IMG/VR virus record: IMGVR_UViG_3300037493_003139
Span: 1-40,146 of that record
Length of the DNA stretch: 40,146 bases
Source: a virus
Strand: one strand, 5' to 3'
The notes below the pieces were generated by a model that made no database searches, was not told the origin of the DNA, and worked only from the letters and a program-made list of their open reading frames with translations. Shown here in pieces: positions 30,978 through 38,545 of this stretch. Positions within the stretch are counted from its first letter, which is position 1; the number at the start of each line of letters is the position of its first letter. Position numbers and translations under genes: made by a program.

Positions 30978-32078
30978 TTAATTATATAAACCGCTTAGCA
31001 ATTCTGCCACAGCGTCTGTTTCAGCATTACGTTTTTGATACCCTTGTGAAGACTTTGCAGTCTTTGTAAGTTTATCAAGTTTAGTAAGTGCCTTTGTTGT
31101 TTTACCTGTACTTTTTTGATACTTAGGAACCTGCACATCAAGTTTTGTTTTCGCAGTCTTAACACTAGACCTGTACTTCATAGCATCTTTAATTACTTCA
31201 AGTACTCTAGCATCTTGTATGTTTGAAAACTCTTCTTGTGTAAACCCATAAGCATCAGCTGCAAAATCAGTCATTTCTGATAGAGCCTTTCTAAATACTT
31301 CAGGTTTTGCCCATGAAGGATTTTTTTCTAAAACTCTATCCGCTTGACTTTTAACATACTCTTGCTGCATTGCTTGTTGCTCTGCAGTCATTTGTTGGTC
31401 AATGCCATTCCTTTCTTGACTTACCGCATTAGAAATTTGTTCAATTTCTGAATTACGAAAATTAAAGTCTTGAACAGCAGCAGCGTATTCGCCTGGATTT
31501 TCTACTCTTAGTCTATTCCAGTCAACATCTTTATAACTACCTAGCAAGGTATCTTTAAGATGCTGTGTTAGTTTATTTACAGACTCAATTTTCTTGGTAT
31601 ACTCAGTGGCTACAGCAACCTTTATGTCGTCAAACTCCTTACGCTGTTCTGCGAGTTGTTTAGACTTATTAGTATTGCTTTTATTGCTCTGGTAACCTGC
31701 AATTAAATCTTTCACCCCGACAGTTGCTACTTTGCCATCAACTTTTACATTAATGCCTGATAGATTACCATCTTCGTCTAGTACTACATTTTTTTCATCT
31801 ATACCTAGTGTTTTAGCCCAGGTAACATCTTCATCAGATTCGTCCGAGTCATCATCTTCAGTTTCGTCTGTTTCTTCACCTTCTGGTTCATCTTCCTCTT
31901 GAGTAGAATCGTCTGGTTGGGTATCAGCCTCCTCAGATTCTTCAATAGGTTTCTTTTTTGTTGCAGCTGGCTTTTCTGGCTCACCTGATAGCAGGTTAGC
32001 AATTTGGTCAACCATATTTACGCTTCCAGCTTCGCTTAATAGCTCCGCCGTTGAAGTAGTATTTTGGTCATCATTCAT
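30978..32078 (-). CDS. Scaffolding protein, 366 aa
   Basis: Very acidic segment at residues about 44-85 (EESEEADTQPDDSTQEEDE and following Asp/Glu runs), a charged helical middle with coiled-coil character (QLAEQRKEFDDIKVAV...), and a basic C-terminus (KTTKALTKLDKLTKTAK). Acidic-helical-basic order directly upstream of the capsid gene is the hallmark of podovirus scaffolds, whose basic tail binds the capsid protein. No protease domain is seen, so the scaffold is probably released rather than cut by itself. Confidence 0.85.
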   Translation of the reverse strand: MNDDQNTTSTAELLSEAGSVNMVDQIANLLSGEPEKPAATKKKPIEESEEADTQPDDSTQEEDEPEGEETDETEDDDSDESDEDVTWAKTLGIDEKNVVLDEDGNLSGINVKVDGKVATVGVKDLIAGYQSNKSNTNKSKQLAEQRKEFDDIKVAVATEYTKKIESVNKLTQHLKDTLLGSYKDVDWNRLRVENPGEYAAAVQDFNFRNSEIEQISNAVSQERNGIDQQMTAEQQAMQQEYVKSQADRVLEKNPSWAKPEVFRKALSEMTDFAADAYGFTQEEFSNIQDARVLEVIKDAMKYRSSVKTAKTKLDVQVPKYQKSTGKTTKALTKLDKLTKTAKSSQGYQKRNAETDAVAELLSGLYN

Positions 32079-32086
32079 ATTTTATC

Positions 32087-32350
32087 TCACTCTTCACTAA
32101 GTTGTTTAAATGCAAGTTGTCCTGTTTCTATATCTCTAAGTATAATTTCTTCCAAAGCTTTTATTGCAGTTATTTGATATTTTATAATTAAAATATCATC
32201 GCAAGCAAGATCATTTACATATAGTTGTTTAGCAACATTGCTTTGAAATTTATCAAAGTAGTCCTTTAGATATATGTCATAAGCTTGCTGTGCTCTATTG
32301 CCTATATTTACTTCTTCGTGCAATATATGGTCTATGTCTTTATTCGCCAT
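32087..32350 (-). CDS. Hypothetical head-operon protein, 87 aa
   Basis: All-helical by appearance: MANKDIDHILHEEVNIGNRAQQAYDIY, then QLYVNDLACDDILIIKYQ, AIKALEEIIL, FKQLSEE. Overlaps the end of the portal gene by 11 bases. Small helical proteins at this place are common in podovirus head operons; role unknown. Confidence 0.7.
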   Translation of the reverse strand: MANKDIDHILHEEVNIGNRAQQAYDIYLKDYFDKFQSNVAKQLYVNDLACDDILIIKYQITAIKALEEIILRDIETGQLAFKQLSEE

Positions 32351-34511
32351 TTTCTTTTTGACCTTCGTCTATAGCTTCTTCGTTAGCTTTAAAGTTAGCT
32401 TCCTCATTGGCTTGAGTAACTGCTTCTAATTTAGTTAATTCAAGTGCGGTCTTTGCCTCAAGTTCATCATACTTAAATTTAAGGTCACTTTGTTCTTTAT
32501 TACTTTTGCCTAGTAATGTTAGTTGTTCTAGTTGCATTTTTAGACTGGCTATTTCAGCAGCCGATGTTTGTCTTTCCATTTCACGTTGATGTTTACCCAG
32601 TTCAACCTGTCCTTTTAATTGCACATTAGCCATTTGGGCTTCAGCGGTAGTAGTAGCAGACTTTGCAATCTCAGCTTGTTGCCTTATTTGCTCCATCTCT
32701 AACTGTTGTTGTTGTTGCTGTTGCTGCTGAGAACCTTGTGATGCTTGTTGTTGTGCTTGCTGCCCTTCTTGTGAAGATGGATCAATAAAATATTTATTGG
32801 CGCCATTAAGACCTGAAAACTTACAGAAGTCATCAAGTGTTGCATATATTTTAACTGGATTTGTTAATGCTTGGCCAGGTATTGCCATAATCTTTTCTTG
32901 AATCATTTGTATCTGCTGAATAGCGGCCAGTTTGGCAGTAACATCGCCGGTTCCAGTTCCTACACGTACTGAACTCTTTGTACGTTTTGGCCATTCTGAT
33001 GGATTTACTTTAACCCATTGACCACGATACTGAAAGTCTTGTATTGTATCAACATGTTGTGTTACTATGTCACGAATCTTATTACATAGTGGTTTAATAC
33101 CAGTTTCACATATAACACGAATGATTAAGCCAATTAATTCTTCTTTGGCATTCATCATTCTCTCAACACCCTGAGAGCCTACTCTATCACCTATATTCTC
33201 TGGCGAAGCAGTACCATCAGCAGATACCCCTATGCGACCTGCCTTAACTTCATCGAGATATTGCATCATACTAAAAGCTGCATCACCAATTTGTGGCGTA
33301 GCTAGTGGTTGTATTGCGTCTAGTCGTTTAGCCCTAATGAGGCCGCCAGGGCGAGAGACAAGAAGGTCATCAAGATTAACTTGACCCTCAAGAATAACGT
33401 TTCGTTGATTATTTTGTAGGTACATATTATCCATAATGTTTCGGATAATTGCTGTCTTGTTGTCTTGAATCTGTTTAAGTCTATCATATACTGACAACCC
33501 TTGAAACTTGTGTGACATTAAAATAGCAGTTGTGGCAATCCAAGGACTACTATCAATAGACTCAATACTAAGTATTTTTGTAGGAGGCTCTACACCTGCT
33601 ACAGTTATTTTCATAAGTTCTGCTATACCTGAACCATCCATGTCAAGTTTCATATAGCACTCACCAATTTCAACTAACTTATTAGCGTCATCTTGTGAAA
33701 GTGTAGAAGGTATAAGAGTTGGTTCGTTTTGATAGTTAAAACGGTATGATGAACGTATTAAGTCAGATGATGCAATATCTTCAATTTCAGATTGTTTAAA
33801 TCCTTCTTCACGTAAATCTGATAATGATTTGTTAACTATTTGGGCTGTAAATCTAGCGTTTGATAAATCAATAGAATTATGTTGTGAATTAACTCTAAAT
33901 TCTTCAGGTGCCACGCCATCAATTTTTACTCGACCGTCTCTATTAGTAACAGATAATTTAGCATCATATATTACTTGTGGTTGTCCTTGTTCATCAATAT
34001 ACTGATTAGGCGTTAACTGTTTTATCTCTGTATTTTTATCGGCTACAATTATATGTAACTGATCTTCTGTCAATCCAGTATAGTTATATACTTTTGTCTC
34101 TACTGATTCTTCATAGTACACTTTAAGCATACCATTACGTTGCATAAGTGCATCTTTTACAAATTGGTGGATTAATACAAACCCATCATTTTGTTTCATT
34201 AGCACATCATATACATACTCAGATTCTATACTAGCTTGTAATTCATCTGCTTCACTAATTGGGTCAAATACTACTACTTCATTGTTCTGAGTGAATGACT
34301 TCATTATTTGAGGCATTATCCACTCAATAGCATCTGCTATATCTGTAGATACTATAGATGAACGACCTTCTTGCTCTGTACCATTTGGTAAACCAAGATA
34401 GTACAAAAGTGGGTCTTGCAGCATTGCTGGACTTGAAGTAGTAATATTAGCATTACTAAGTTCATTTGCTATAATAGCAAGAATGTCGCTCTCAGATAGT
34501 TTATTTTTCAT
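32340..34511 (-). CDS. Portal protein, P22-like, 723 aa
   Basis: Typical long podovirus portal: an N-terminal wing (GRSSIVSTDIADAIEWIMPQI), central stem region (YDRLKQIQDNKTAIIRNIMDNMYLQNN), YLDEVKAGRIGVSADGTASPENIG and ERMMNAKEELIGLIIRVICETGI, then a Gln-rich, helical barrel-like C-terminus with a run of nine Gln (about residue 600). It forms the dodecameric ring for packaging and tail attachment. ATG 34511 is preferred to the GTG two codons earlier; it overlaps the preceding gene by 11 bases. Confidence 0.9.
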   Translation of the reverse strand: MKNKLSESDILAIIANELSNANITTSSPAMLQDPLLYYLGLPNGTEQEGRSSIVSTDIADAIEWIMPQIMKSFTQNNEVVVFDPISEADELQASIESEYVYDVLMKQNDGFVLIHQFVKDALMQRNGMLKVYYEESVETKVYNYTGLTEDQLHIIVADKNTEIKQLTPNQYIDEQGQPQVIYDAKLSVTNRDGRVKIDGVAPEEFRVNSQHNSIDLSNARFTAQIVNKSLSDLREEGFKQSEIEDIASSDLIRSSYRFNYQNEPTLIPSTLSQDDANKLVEIGECYMKLDMDGSGIAELMKITVAGVEPPTKILSIESIDSSPWIATTAILMSHKFQGLSVYDRLKQIQDNKTAIIRNIMDNMYLQNNQRNVILEGQVNLDDLLVSRPGGLIRAKRLDAIQPLATPQIGDAAFSMMQYLDEVKAGRIGVSADGTASPENIGDRVGSQGVERMMNAKEELIGLIIRVICETGIKPLCNKIRDIVTQHVDTIQDFQYRGQWVKVNPSEWPKRTKSSVRVGTGTGDVTAKLAAIQQIQMIQEKIMAIPGQALTNPVKIYATLDDFCKFSGLNGANKYFIDPSSQEGQQAQQQASQGSQQQQQQQQQLEMEQIRQQAEIAKSATTTAEAQMANVQLKGQVELGKHQREMERQTSAAEIASLKMQLEQLTLLGKSNKEQSDLKFKYDELEAKTALELTKLEAVTQANEEANFKANEEAIDEGQKENGE

Positions 34512-35274
34512 TAGCACTATTTTCTAATAATTTTTGTATGACAGAAAACTGGTTTAGTCCATGTTTTCTCATGTTTTCTATCGTAGTCTTTGGTGACTCA
34601 TTAACTCTTTGCTCTGGCGTCATTAATGCTCTAACTTGCGTCATGCGCGCTTGTTCTTCGCCTTCTGAATCGGTATAAGCCCTAGGGGCCTCTTTATCTC
34701 CGTCTGCTCCAATAGCCAGTCCGTACGTACGCTGTATTGCATGGGTAAGTTCATGCAATAGTGTACTTTGTTTCTGAGCATCAGTTGCATAGTTAGCAGT
34801 TATGCTAGTTTTGTATTCCACTGGCTTATTCAGCTCTTTAAGTGTGCCCGCAATGTCATACCAGTTTGCATTATTAGTACTTTTTTGAGGTTCTGCTAAA
34901 AATGCGCCTCTTTCAGCCGGTAGTTTATCTTCGCTATACCTAGTTAAATTTACTGGTATTTTTGCTAAGTCTGGGTAGTTACTAAATAGTGCGGGATGGT
35001 TTAACGCATCCCCTATATTTCTAGCTTTGCCTGGATTTAAACTTGCCCCGCTGTCTATTACCTCTCCAACTAAAGCATTGCCACCATTAGCCATAGGACT
35101 TTTGTATAGTCCAAATTTCTTCCAAATATCTTCATCTGACGCGCCATGTCCTAACGCTAAAGCAGCCTTAGTATCATTGCCATAAGGATACCCTGGGGCA
35201 CCGTACATTAAAGGTTCAGCTTCAGCATTTCCAATAGGATTTAATGAAGCTAAAAATTTATCAAATGCAGACAT
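34501..35274 (-). CDS. Zincin-like metallopeptidase domain (polyvalent-protein type), 257 aa
   Basis: TLLHELTHAIQ at 171-181 supplies the HExxH metal site (His174, Glu175, His178), and GEEQAR at 205-210 a likely third ligand, followed by TQVRALMTPEQR. Upstream, NPGKARNIGDALNHPALFSNYPDL matches the LPD23-type strand-helix segment that precedes HExxH in large polyvalent phage proteins. Here the domain is a stand-alone gene between terminase and portal, where a prohead protease often sits. It could process head proteins or be injected to attack host proteins. The sequence does not choose. Confidence 0.8.
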   Translation of the reverse strand: MSAFDKFLASLNPIGNAEAEPLMYGAPGYPYGNDTKAALALGHGASDEDIWKKFGLYKSPMANGGNALVGEVIDSGASLNPGKARNIGDALNHPALFSNYPDLAKIPVNLTRYSEDKLPAERGAFLAEPQKSTNNANWYDIAGTLKELNKPVEYKTSITANYATDAQKQSTLLHELTHAIQRTYGLAIGADGDKEAPRAYTDSEGEEQARMTQVRALMTPEQRVNESPKTTIENMRKHGLNQFSVIQKLLENSANEK

Positions 35275-35435
35275 TATGCGAAAGTATTATTAAAACCATC
35301 TATCCATGCTTGATAAGCAGGAACACTTGCGCCAAATGGATTAGTACCGACTAGCGCACCAGTCTGTGCCGCCCTACGTCCATCACCCCATGCTTCATTT
35401 AATTTAAAAGAGTTTTTGTAAATTTTACCAGCCAT
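35274..35435 (-). CDS. 53-aa phage micro-protein (RMF-like pattern)
   Basis: Begins MAGKIYKNSFKLNEAWGDGR, then RAAQTGALVGTNPFG, ending YQAWIDGFNNTFA. The pattern G-x-x-A-A-x-x-G...NPF...W-x-x-G-F is seen in short phage proteins that resemble ribosome modulation factor, although binding to ribosomes is not shown. The start is preceded by AAAGGAGCATGCT, and its TAA overlaps the next ATG (TAATG). Both facts support a real, coupled gene. Confidence 0.7.
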   Translation of the reverse strand: MAGKIYKNSFKLNEAWGDGRRAAQTGALVGTNPFGASVPAYQAWIDGFNNTFA

Positions 35436-35506
35436 TAGCATGCTCCTTTTTTCTTGCCAGGCATTGGCATAGGCGGTTTCTTTGGTGAAGTTTTAGATTT
35501 AGCCAT
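35435..35506 (-). CDS. 23-aa Lys/Pro-rich micro-protein
   Basis: Starts MAKSKTSPKKPPMPMPGKKK and ends GAC; CGAGGTAATAAA precedes the ATG, nearly the same ribosome site as that of the large terminase gene (CGAGGTAATAA). Its stop overlaps the next start. Very basic. Such tiny PMPMP/KKK proteins occur in podovirus head operons, but the function is not known. It may alternatively be only a leader that drives coupled translation of the 53-aa gene. Confidence 0.55.
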   Translation of the reverse strand: MAKSKTSPKKPPMPMPGKKKGAC

Positions 35507-35519
35507 TTTATTACCTCGT

Positions 35520-36917
35520 TTATATTATACCACGGTTCGCTAAAGTGTAATCAATTTCTTTAGTATCGAAACCACCAATAACTCTTTCTCCACCTACTGC
35601 GCCCAAGAATAAATATTGGCACGCGTCAGCAACGTGAGAGTACTTACCTTTATCAGGTTTGTCCATAAAACGTGCTTCCCCGGAGACTTGCACGCGTTTG
35701 TATTTGTAGCCGCCAGCAAATGCTTTCCTTAGTATTGGAGCTCCTGATGTTACTAAGAATGCTGGGTTACCACCAAAATCAAGTCTTTGTAAATAATCCG
35801 CTATACACTCGCGCCTTATTATTGGATCATTAGTATAAGTTGGGTACGCTTTTATACCTTGGTTTTGCAGAATCATGAACGGCGTCATTTCGTCAGCTTG
35901 GGAGCGTTGCTCGCCTGCTGGGTCACCATATATCTCTATATTAAGGCACTTTGAGTATTTGTGTGTTAACTTCTCTCTAAGCAGTTTGCCAAATGACATA
36001 GCACCCATATCAAAGGTTACTAACTCATCTATTATTACCATTCTGCCTGTAGTAGTAATTTGCCCAAACACTGCGGCTGGCGTCAGCCCAAAATCTATGC
36101 CTATATATAATGGTAACTTAGGGTCATAGAAATAAGGCTCATTACTGGAGTGTATGTTGTCTTTGTATTCTGGGAATACTGGCTTGCCTTCCATTATGAA
36201 CCCATACTGCCCTTTAACATAAACATTTATCCACTCCTGGTCTTTGCCTTGCACCATATTTTTGTAGTAGCTGCTTGGTAAGTTCTCTATGTTCTCAGCA
36301 TCTGCGGCGTCACCACTAGGTTGTTTGAACAGTATGTGGTTATCCGGTTGCGTTTCCTCAAACAGTTTGTAAAACCAACTGTCATTATCTGGAGGGTTGG
36401 TATCCAGGATAACCCCATGCCAGGTCGGTCCACCATCACGCTTATTAGGGTAACGACCTACGCGACCCTGGAGCATGTCTATAACCTGCTTTGGTATTTC
36501 ACGAGCCTCGTTAACCCAAGCTCCAGTTAACTCTAGCGATAGGAGCTTCTTAACATCATTTGGGCGGTCTAAGGCTCTAAACATAAACTCAGCCTCAACT
36601 ATGGTGCCGTCTGGTAGATGCTGCTTAAAGAAAAATGTTAGGCTTAGCTTATGCCATTTTCCACTCGCCTCTGGTATCCAGTCATTAAACGATTTTATGC
36701 TGGTATCTAGTAGCTCGCGGTAGGTGTTACGTATTATAACCCATCTTGATTTCCTAATACCATCTTGGTTAGGTCCTTGCGCATAACATTTTATCAAGGT
36801 CTCTACTATGCACGCTACAGACTTACCACTACCTATTGGGCCCATTAGACTACGCACGAACTTATCAGACTTGTGGAAGTCCTTCATAGTTTTAGACGCT
36901 ACGTAGACTATGTCCAT
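35520..36917 (-). CDS. Terminase large subunit
   Basis: 465 aa. ATPase: GPIGSGKS Walker A (26-33), Walker B in TGAWVNEA, coupling motif around GVILDTNPP. Nuclease: YIGIDFGLTPAAVFG (first Asp), IYGDPAGEQRSQAD (second) and HVADACQYLF (third), the RNase H-like acidic triad. It packages DNA into the head with the small subunit and portal. GAGGTAATAA precedes ATG 36917, with a dispersed hairpin repeat just upstream of that site. Confidence 0.95.
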   Translation of the reverse strand: MDIVYVASKTMKDFHKSDKFVRSLMGPIGSGKSVACIVETLIKCYAQGPNQDGIRKSRWVIIRNTYRELLDTSIKSFNDWIPEASGKWHKLSLTFFFKQHLPDGTIVEAEFMFRALDRPNDVKKLLSLELTGAWVNEAREIPKQVIDMLQGRVGRYPNKRDGGPTWHGVILDTNPPDNDSWFYKLFEETQPDNHILFKQPSGDAADAENIENLPSSYYKNMVQGKDQEWINVYVKGQYGFIMEGKPVFPEYKDNIHSSNEPYFYDPKLPLYIGIDFGLTPAAVFGQITTTGRMVIIDELVTFDMGAMSFGKLLREKLTHKYSKCLNIEIYGDPAGEQRSQADEMTPFMILQNQGIKAYPTYTNDPIIRRECIADYLQRLDFGGNPAFLVTSGAPILRKAFAGGYKYKRVQVSGEARFMDKPDKGKYSHVADACQYLFLGAVGGERVIGGFDTKEIDYTLANRGII

Positions 36918-36934
36918 TTATTACCTCGTCGCTT

Positions 36935-36952
36935 CCGCTCTTCGAGTGAGCC
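36935..36952 (-). repeat. Dispersed hairpin repeat, copy 2
   Basis: CCGCTCTTCGAGTGAGCC between the small and large terminase genes, differing from the other copies by one base in the outer arm. It lies directly upstream of the terminase ribosome site and could influence its translation or RNA processing. Confidence 0.75.
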
Positions 36953-36962
36953 ACTATGTCCA

Positions 36963-37331
36963 TTAGTCTAGCACTACCTTGAAGCTGAAGTTCTTACCAA
37001 TCCCTACATCGCCTTCACCTTGGGGGAATACTTCACTCACTTGGCGAAGATAACTTAGGGATGCCGCAGCGCCGTTCTTCTCGTTGGACATTTGCCTGAA
37101 CAACTGCACTACCGCTTTGTGCTTTGCTATTTGGCGCCCTCTATTAAACGACGCCTCAAAGTATGCTAAGTCTTCCAGATTCGGTGCTAACTGGTCTCTA
37201 GATATATTGAAATACGATAATATTTCCTCTTGGCTTAGACCCGCCGCCATCTCCTCTACTTCTGCCAGACTTGCTGCGTCAAATATCTTTAAGCTATCTG
37301 GTAAATATGAGTAAGGGTCATATCGTTCCAT
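36963..37331 (-). CDS. Terminase small subunit (putative)
   Basis: 122 aa. A central helix-turn-helix-like block LSQEEILSYFNISRDQL, then FEASFNRGRQIAKHKAVVQLF and NGAAASLSYLRQVSEVFPQ fit the small-terminase pattern of DNA-recognition and oligomerisation helices. First gene of the late arm and adjacent to the large subunit. It would bind the packaging site, which may lie in or near the repeat-rich region upstream (37332-37848). Preceded by GAGAG before the ATG. Confidence 0.85.
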   Translation of the reverse strand: MERYDPYSYLPDSLKIFDAASLAEVEEMAAGLSQEEILSYFNISRDQLAPNLEDLAYFEASFNRGRQIAKHKAVVQLFRQMSNEKNGAAASLSYLRQVSEVFPQGEGDVGIGKNFSFKVVLD

Positions 37332-37371
37332 GGTTATGTTCTCTCGTCAAATAATTTTATTGCCTAGTGTA

Positions 37372-37400
37372 ACTATAGCACGGTTTTAGAGTTTTGTACA
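37372..37400 (-). promoter_or_regulatory. Late-arm promoter
   Basis: On the minus strand TGTACA (37395-37400), 17 bases, TATAGT (37372-37377), about 40 bases upstream of the small terminase start. Its -35 matches the promoter at 37750, which faces the other way, so the two arms use related promoters. The only promoter-like site seen before the late operon. Confidence 0.65.
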
Positions 37401-37410
37401 CTTTTATTTT

Positions 37411-37430
37411 GGCTCACTCAAGAGTGGGAC
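37411..37430 (+). repeat. Dispersed hairpin repeat, copy 3 (one-base deletion)
   Basis: GGCTCACTCAAGAGTGGGAC: same as the full element except that one G of the GAA loop region is missing. Lies just upstream of the late promoter. A half copy, GGATCACTCGA, follows at 37447-37457. Confidence 0.7.
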
Positions 37431-37579
37431 AGGGTCACTTCAAGGCGGATCACTCGATACTTAGTTACACTAGATGTTATCATGGATCATTTTATCATTT
37501 TATATCTACGTGGTACTGCTCAGTTAACTTGTCACCCTCGACCCCCCGCCCCTTCGCCTGGAATGCCCACCTGGTCGCT

Positions 37580-37671
37580 TGGGTCCTAGGTTCCTTGAGG
37601 CCTGGGTCCTAGGTTCCTTGAGGCTTAGGTCCAGGTCCTTGATCTCCAGGTGACCAGGTAACCAGGTAACT
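37580..37671. repeat. 23-bp tandem repeats and 8-bp CCAGGTAA repeats in the control region
   Basis: TGGGTCCTAGGTTCCTTGAG plus GC(C/T) occurs twice in tandem (37580-37602 and 37603-37625), followed by a degenerate third unit (37626-37647) and then CCAGGTGA, CCAGGTAA, CCAGGTAA. The stretch is GC-rich against an AT-rich genome and is dense in CCWGG. It lies between the two divergent promoters. Candidate iterons (origin), packaging site or regulator array. The rest of 37332-37848 holds promoters and hairpin repeats, no gene. Confidence 0.75.
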
Positions 37672-37683
37672 GAGTGTGTACTA

Positions 37684-37703
37684 TCCCACTCTTCGAGTGA
37701 GCT
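37684..37703 (+). repeat. Dispersed hairpin repeat, copy 4
   Basis: TCCCACTCTTCGAGTGAGCT, in the same orientation as copy 1, between the tandem repeats and the rightward promoter. Confidence 0.75.
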
Positions 37704-37749
37704 AATATATTAAAGAATAAATTATTTAATCATTAAGGTAAAATAAGTG

Positions 37750-37801
37750 TGTACAACTGCATTAATTAATGATATTATAACTCATCACTTAGATTATCTA
37801 A
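37750..37801 (+). promoter_or_regulatory. Early promoter 5 (diverging from the late promoter)
   Basis: TGTACA (37750-37755), 17 bases, TATTAT (37773-37778). Near the expected +1 lies TTAGATTATCTAA (37789-37801), a small dyad, and GTCC-TCA-GGAC (37818-37828) follows. Less close to consensus than promoters 1-4, but with the same spacing and a 5' hairpin again. Confidence 0.65.
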
Positions 37802-37848
37802 CTGATAAACCCTTTCGTCCTCAGGACAACCTATATCGGAGAAGTATC

Positions 37849-38181
37849 ATGGCTAGACCTAAAAAAGTAATCTTAGAAGAAGTAACTCTTGAAGAAGCAT
37901 TGATTGAAGAGTCTACCCTTGAAGAAAACAATGAAGTTAAGATTGAAGAAATTAAAACCGAAATTGCAATATTGGAGTCCAAACTTATTGAACTTCGTGC
38001 CTTGTTACCAGTGGAACCTAAGACTTTCAAAAAGGCAATCAACAAGGGTGTTGGTGACTTCATTCGTAGTTATATTCTCGAGGGTTTGAGTAACACTGAA
38101 ATCCTACCTAAAGTCCATGCTCATTATGGTAACACCAACACTACCTATGCTTGTGTTGCCTGGTATCGTAACAAAATGTAA
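37849..38181 (+). CDS. Small regulator-like protein with C-terminal WYRN domain (paralogue of the gene at 5454)
   Basis: 110 aa when started at ATG 37849 (MARPKK), which has GGAGAAG in front; the frame runs open further upstream, but that region holds the promoter. After a basic start comes a Glu/Lys/Ile/Leu coiled coil, then GVGDFIRSYILEGLSNTEIL...TTYACVAWYRN, matching the C-terminal domain at 5454. First gene of the rightward arm, next to the control region, so a transcription or origin-binding role is plausible but inferred. Confidence 0.75.
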   Translation: MARPKKVILEEVTLEEALIEESTLEENNEVKIEEIKTEIAILESKLIELRALLPVEPKTFKKAINKGVGDFIRSYILEGLSNTEILPKVHAHYGNTNTTYACVAWYRNKM

Positions 38182-38185
38182 TAAC

Positions 38186-38206
38186 GGATCACTCGAAGAG
38201 TGAGAC
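38186..38206 (+). repeat. Dispersed hairpin repeat, copy 5
   Basis: Core ATCACTCGAAGAGTGAGAC, with a 6-bp stem TCACTC/GAGTGA and GAA loop, seven bases after a stop codon (TAATAA). A second stem TGGGAC/GTCCCA follows at 38213-38230, before the next small gene. Confidence 0.8.
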
Positions 38207-38255
38207 GATCTCTGGGACATGGACGTCCCAACCTACCTAACTACTGGAGAATATA

Positions 38256-38342
38256 ATGACTGAATCATTAGGCGACGTTGTAACTTTTTTTGTGATGATC
38301 CTAGCTATACTGGGATTCTGTAACCTTTGGGCTAGGCGATGA
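38256..38342 (+). CDS. 28-aa single-span membrane protein
   Basis: Starts MTESLGDVVTFFVMILAILG and ends CNLWARR; GGAGAATATA precedes ATG 38256. One hydrophobic span with a basic C-terminus. Its stop overlaps the next start as ATGA. Similar in size to the 30-aa membrane protein at 1019. Role unknown; early envelope-acting phage proteins are often of this kind. Confidence 0.7.
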   Translation: MTESLGDVVTFFVMILAILGFCNLWARR

Positions 38343-38545
38343 AAAGCTTGGAGTTACATGGGTGTTATGGTCGGGATACCAACATGACTGACTGGGCCGA
38401 AGGCAAAGACTTCAAGATACTTGGTGGCCCGTACTGTAGTATCCGGGACCTAGACATTATGATACGCGATGGCTGGGAAGAGTTGGTCTTTGTTAATCGT
38501 GCTGGGCTACTAGTGGACGTGATTCCTTTAGTGCCTGTACACTAA
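38339..38545 (+). CDS. Hypothetical early protein, 68 aa
   Basis: Starts in an ATGA overlap with the membrane micro-gene. The product starts MKSLELHGCYGRDTNMTDWAEGKDFK and contains RDLDIMIRDGWEELVFVNRAG. No family recognised. Followed by more than 500 bases without a credible gene. Confidence 0.65.
   Translation: MKSLELHGCYGRDTNMTDWAEGKDFKILGGPYCSIRDLDIMIRDGWEELVFVNRAGLLVDVIPLVPVH

Larger units (their letters stand above)
37364..37473. repeat. Inverted pair of a 12-bp operator-like site
   Basis: CTAGTGTAACTA at 37364-37375 and its reverse complement TAGTTACACTAG at 37462-37473. Each contains a TAGT-gta-ACTA dyad. The left copy overlaps the -10 of the late promoter. Candidate binding sites for a phage regulator that bends or loops the control region. 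Confidence 0.6.

Noticed and set aside
32700-32760. Frameshift or slippage site in the portal poly-Gln run
   Set aside because: The frame continues normally to the stop, and the codons mix CAA and CAG; Gln-rich portal C-termini are common.
37394-37612. 72-aa plus-strand open frame in the control region
   Set aside because: It runs through promoter, hairpin-repeat and tandem-repeat sequence, has no ribosome site, and its composition is unlike the phage's proteins.
37580-37671. CRISPR or insertion-sequence end in the control region
   Set aside because: The units are in direct tandem with no spacers, and no transposase or terminal inverted repeats are nearby.
37801-37830. Hammerhead-like ribozyme (CTGAT...GTC) upstream of the gene at 37849
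   Set aside because: The required CTGATGA and GAAA core strings are not both present; only a small GTCC-TCA-GGAC stem is.
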